Below, one piece after another: positions 14,818 to 16,182 of a DNA stretch of 16,182 nt. Each line of letters starts with the position of its first letter. Position 1 is the first letter of the stretch. The position numbers and the translations under genes were made by a program. Below the pieces are notes generated by a model, which was given only the letters and a program-made list of their open reading frames with translations, did no database searches and was not told the origin of the DNA. The DNA lies in the NCBI GenBank assembly GCA_900540335.1, contig UQFC01000063.1, positions 1 to 16,182 on the forward strand, given 5' to 3'. This DNA comes from an uncultured Clostridium sp. (GTDB lineage Bacteria > Bacillota > Clostridia > Lachnospirales > Lachnospiraceae).

Positions 14818-14876
14818 AAAAAACGGTATATTGTCAGAGAAAATTATCAATATCAGGACAGGGAGACGGAAGAATC

Positions 14877-15707
14877 ATGGAAAATGGAAGAAAAGAGCTG
14901 CTGACGCGGCTGGCGGATAAAGAGGGCGAATTTTTTGCGCTGATTTCTGCATGCACAAGAGAGCCCTATGTAGAATGTGATGAGGAGACCTTTGATGATA
15001 AGGTATTCCTGTATTTTGACGAGGAAGAGGCGAAGCAGGCGGCTCAGACTCTGGCAGGAAAGAAGATTCCTGTAACAGTTTCCCGGCTGGAAAGCAAGCA
15101 GATGCTGTTTTTCTTTACCAATCTGTATGCTATGGGCGTGAATGCCATTGAAATTCCAGATGGAGAAAAGCCGGCTTTGATTCAGCTGGAGGAGATTATT
15201 AAGCGTCGGGAAAAGACGGAGATGCCGGACGGTGCTGTGTGGGTGGAGAATCCGCAGCTTCATCTGACTGCTGTTTACTTTGCCCAGGAGATGAGAAAAC
15301 CGGCCACACCGGAGACAAAGCAGCGCCTTCTGGAACTGCAGGAGGAGATTGTGGCTGATTTCCGCAAGGGAAGCTTCCTGTTTGCTCTGGATAAAGAGGG
15401 ACAGGGAACTCCTATGATTAAGATGAAGAACGAAGACAAATTCCAGCCGGTATTTACAGATGCCGTAGAATTTGGCCGTTTTAACCGGGAAGGAAGATTC
15501 CGGGCTGTTGTTGTGGAGGCAGACAAGCTGAATAAGGTTCTTGATAAAAATGCAAAGGGAGTTATCTTAAATATTATGGGTGTGAACCTTCCTTTGGTAG
15601 TGAACCGGAATACCAGTGAGGCAGAACAGGAAGAACCGAAGCTTCAGATGGATCCGAAAATGCAGATGGCCCAGGAGATTGATAAGCTGGTTAAAACTAC
15701 AAACTAA
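14877..15707 (+). CDS. SseB-family protein (two SseB-like domains)
   Basis: This is a soluble, acidic protein of 276 residues. Residues about 15-110 and 120-255 both look like SseB N-terminal domain copies. The second is the clearer: EEIVADFRKGSFLFALDKEG, DKFQPVFTDAVEFGRF and VLDKNAKGVILNIMGVNLPLVV are typical. SseB was named for enhanced serine sensitivity in E. coli, but its biochemical role is not established, and domain members occur in many Firmicutes with unknown function. The C-terminal 25 residues are a low-complexity, Gln/Met-rich tail (KLQMDPKMQMAQEIDKLV). ATG 14877 has only a modest GGAAG upstream. It is transcribed from its own strong promoter, and a GC-rich hairpin follows the stop. 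Confidence 0.82.
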   Translation: MENGRKELLTRLADKEGEFFALISACTREPYVECDEETFDDKVFLYFDEEEAKQAAQTLAGKKIPVTVSRLESKQMLFFFTNLYAMGVNAIEIPDGEKPALIQLEEIIKRREKTEMPDGAVWVENPQLHLTAVYFAQEMRKPATPETKQRLLELQEEIVADFRKGSFLFALDKEGQGTPMIKMKNEDKFQPVFTDAVEFGRFNREGRFRAVVVEADKLNKVLDKNAKGVILNIMGVNLPLVVNRNTSEAEQEEPKLQMDPKMQMAQEIDKLVKTTN

Positions 15708-15728
15708 TGTCAAAAACAAGACTTTTGC

Positions 15729-15771
15729 CAGGGAGCGGGGCGGTATTCTCAGGAATGCCGCCCCTGTCCTG
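15729..15771 (+). other. Long GC-rich hairpin after the SseB-like gene
   Basis: GGGGCGGTATTC (15737-15748) and GAATGCCGCCCC (15753-15764) form a 12-bp stem with one G-U and a TCAG loop. CAGGG/TCCTG extends it after a short imperfect stretch. No T tract follows (TGTCCTGTATT), so it may be a Rho-dependent or processing site, a small-RNA element, or a degenerate terminator. The rest of 15772-15860 holds nothing recognised. Confidence 0.55.
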
Positions 15772-15861
15772 TATTCTGCAGGAAAAGGAGAGAAGAGAGG
15801 CAATGGAAATACCGCTGTAGAAATGAAGAAAAAAGGCGGGAAAAATCTAAAAAAACCACAG

Positions 15862-15890
15862 TAGACAATAGAAAAAAACTGTAATATGAT
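15862..15890 (+). promoter_or_regulatory. Promoter of the nitroreductase gene
   Basis: TAGACA (15862-15867) and TATGAT (15885-15890) are 17 nt apart, each 5 of 6 to consensus. The spacer has a weak ACAAT...ACTGT dyad (15865-15869/15878-15882). A 9-bp leader hairpin (15915-15937) lies between the start site and the ribosome binding site AAAGGGAG near 15945. Confidence 0.7.
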
Positions 15891-15960
15891 GAAAAACGAT
15901 ATAGATTTTATCTGGTCTGGGCGTGAAATGCGCAGACGGTATATAAAGGGAGAAAAGGAT

Positions 15961-16182
15961 ATGCTGAAGGACTTATTAGAGAAAAACAGGAGCTACCGGG
16001 GATATGATGAGACGAGAAAGGTGACAGAGGAGGAACTGCGGGAGCTGGTTGCATATACCCGTCTGTGCCCGGCTGCGGCAAATGTACAGCCGTTAAAGTA
16101 TTTTCTGGCGTGGGAGCCGGAGGTGGTAAATAAAATTCAGCCTCTGACCAGGTGGGCAGGCGCTTTGCCCCAGCTTCATCTG
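15961..16182 (+). CDS. Nitroreductase-family protein (5' part; runs off the window)
   Basis: Seventy-four codons are visible from ATG 15961 to the window edge without a stop. The start MLKDLLEKNRSYRGYDE matches the nitroreductase N-terminus, where the arginine before YRG..D contacts FMN phosphate. TRLCPAAANVQPLKYFLAW is the classic second motif (SPSGGNLQPWRFV-like) that lines the flavin pocket. Family members are FMN-dependent NAD(P)H oxidoreductases that often act on nitro or quinone compounds; the substrate is not readable. Its ribosome binding site AAAGGGAG lies about 8 nt upstream and it has its own promoter. The remaining two thirds lie outside. Confidence 0.8.
   Translation, partial: MLKDLLEKNRSYRGYDETRKVTEEELRELVAYTRLCPAAANVQPLKYFLAWEPEVVNKIQPLTRWAGALPQLHL

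Overview
The window reads as a Firmicutes (class Clostridia) chromosome segment, most likely Lachnospiraceae. The grounds are strong AGGAGG-type ribosome binding sites, sigma-A-like promoters, U-tailed intrinsic terminators, and the gene content: an AEP-helicase protein next to a large serine recombinase, a DUF4340 gene, Mef-like MFS, AzgA/NCS2, AEC and SseB-family genes. The genus cannot be fixed from the sequence alone. Genes in the left 4 kb look more AT-rich than those on the right.

Left, 1-4600, is mobile-element territory. The window opens inside a long SF2 helicase gene whose N-terminal part lies upstream; it resembles the primase-helicase-PLD proteins of TOTE conflict systems. It is translationally coupled to a large serine integrase (2168-3847). 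Just beyond lies a 5'-truncated tyrosine integrase on the minus strand, preceded by short TTGTCAACG repeats. It abuts the 3' end of an unidentified gene, which leads into an EamA/DMT exporter (4623-5498).

Middle, 5500-9010, is accessory. It holds a small serine resolvase, two large hairpins and a c-di-GMP-I (GEMM)-like aptamer in front of an 83-residue protein of unknown function. A 5'-truncated DUF4340 gene on the opposite strand and a Mef-like MFS exporter closed by a strong terminator follow.

Right, 9030-16182, looks like ordinary chromosome with good regulatory structure. A GT2 glycosyltransferase appears fused to a C-terminal MarR-like winged helix. A guanine-class riboswitch, wired so that ligand binding should permit transcription, precedes guanine deaminase (guaD), and an AzgA-type purine permease follows. 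Together these form a purine uptake and catabolism unit that would switch on when guanine is plentiful. An AEC-family transporter, an SseB-like protein and the start of a nitroreductase complete the window.

The main points for a second look are the GEMM-like RNA/small protein/resolvase cluster, the predicted ON guanine riboswitch on guaD, the GT2-MarR fusion with a palindrome in its own promoter, and similar ACA...TGT palindromes in the spacers of two or three other promoters. No rRNA, tRNA, CRISPR array or complete insertion sequence was seen.
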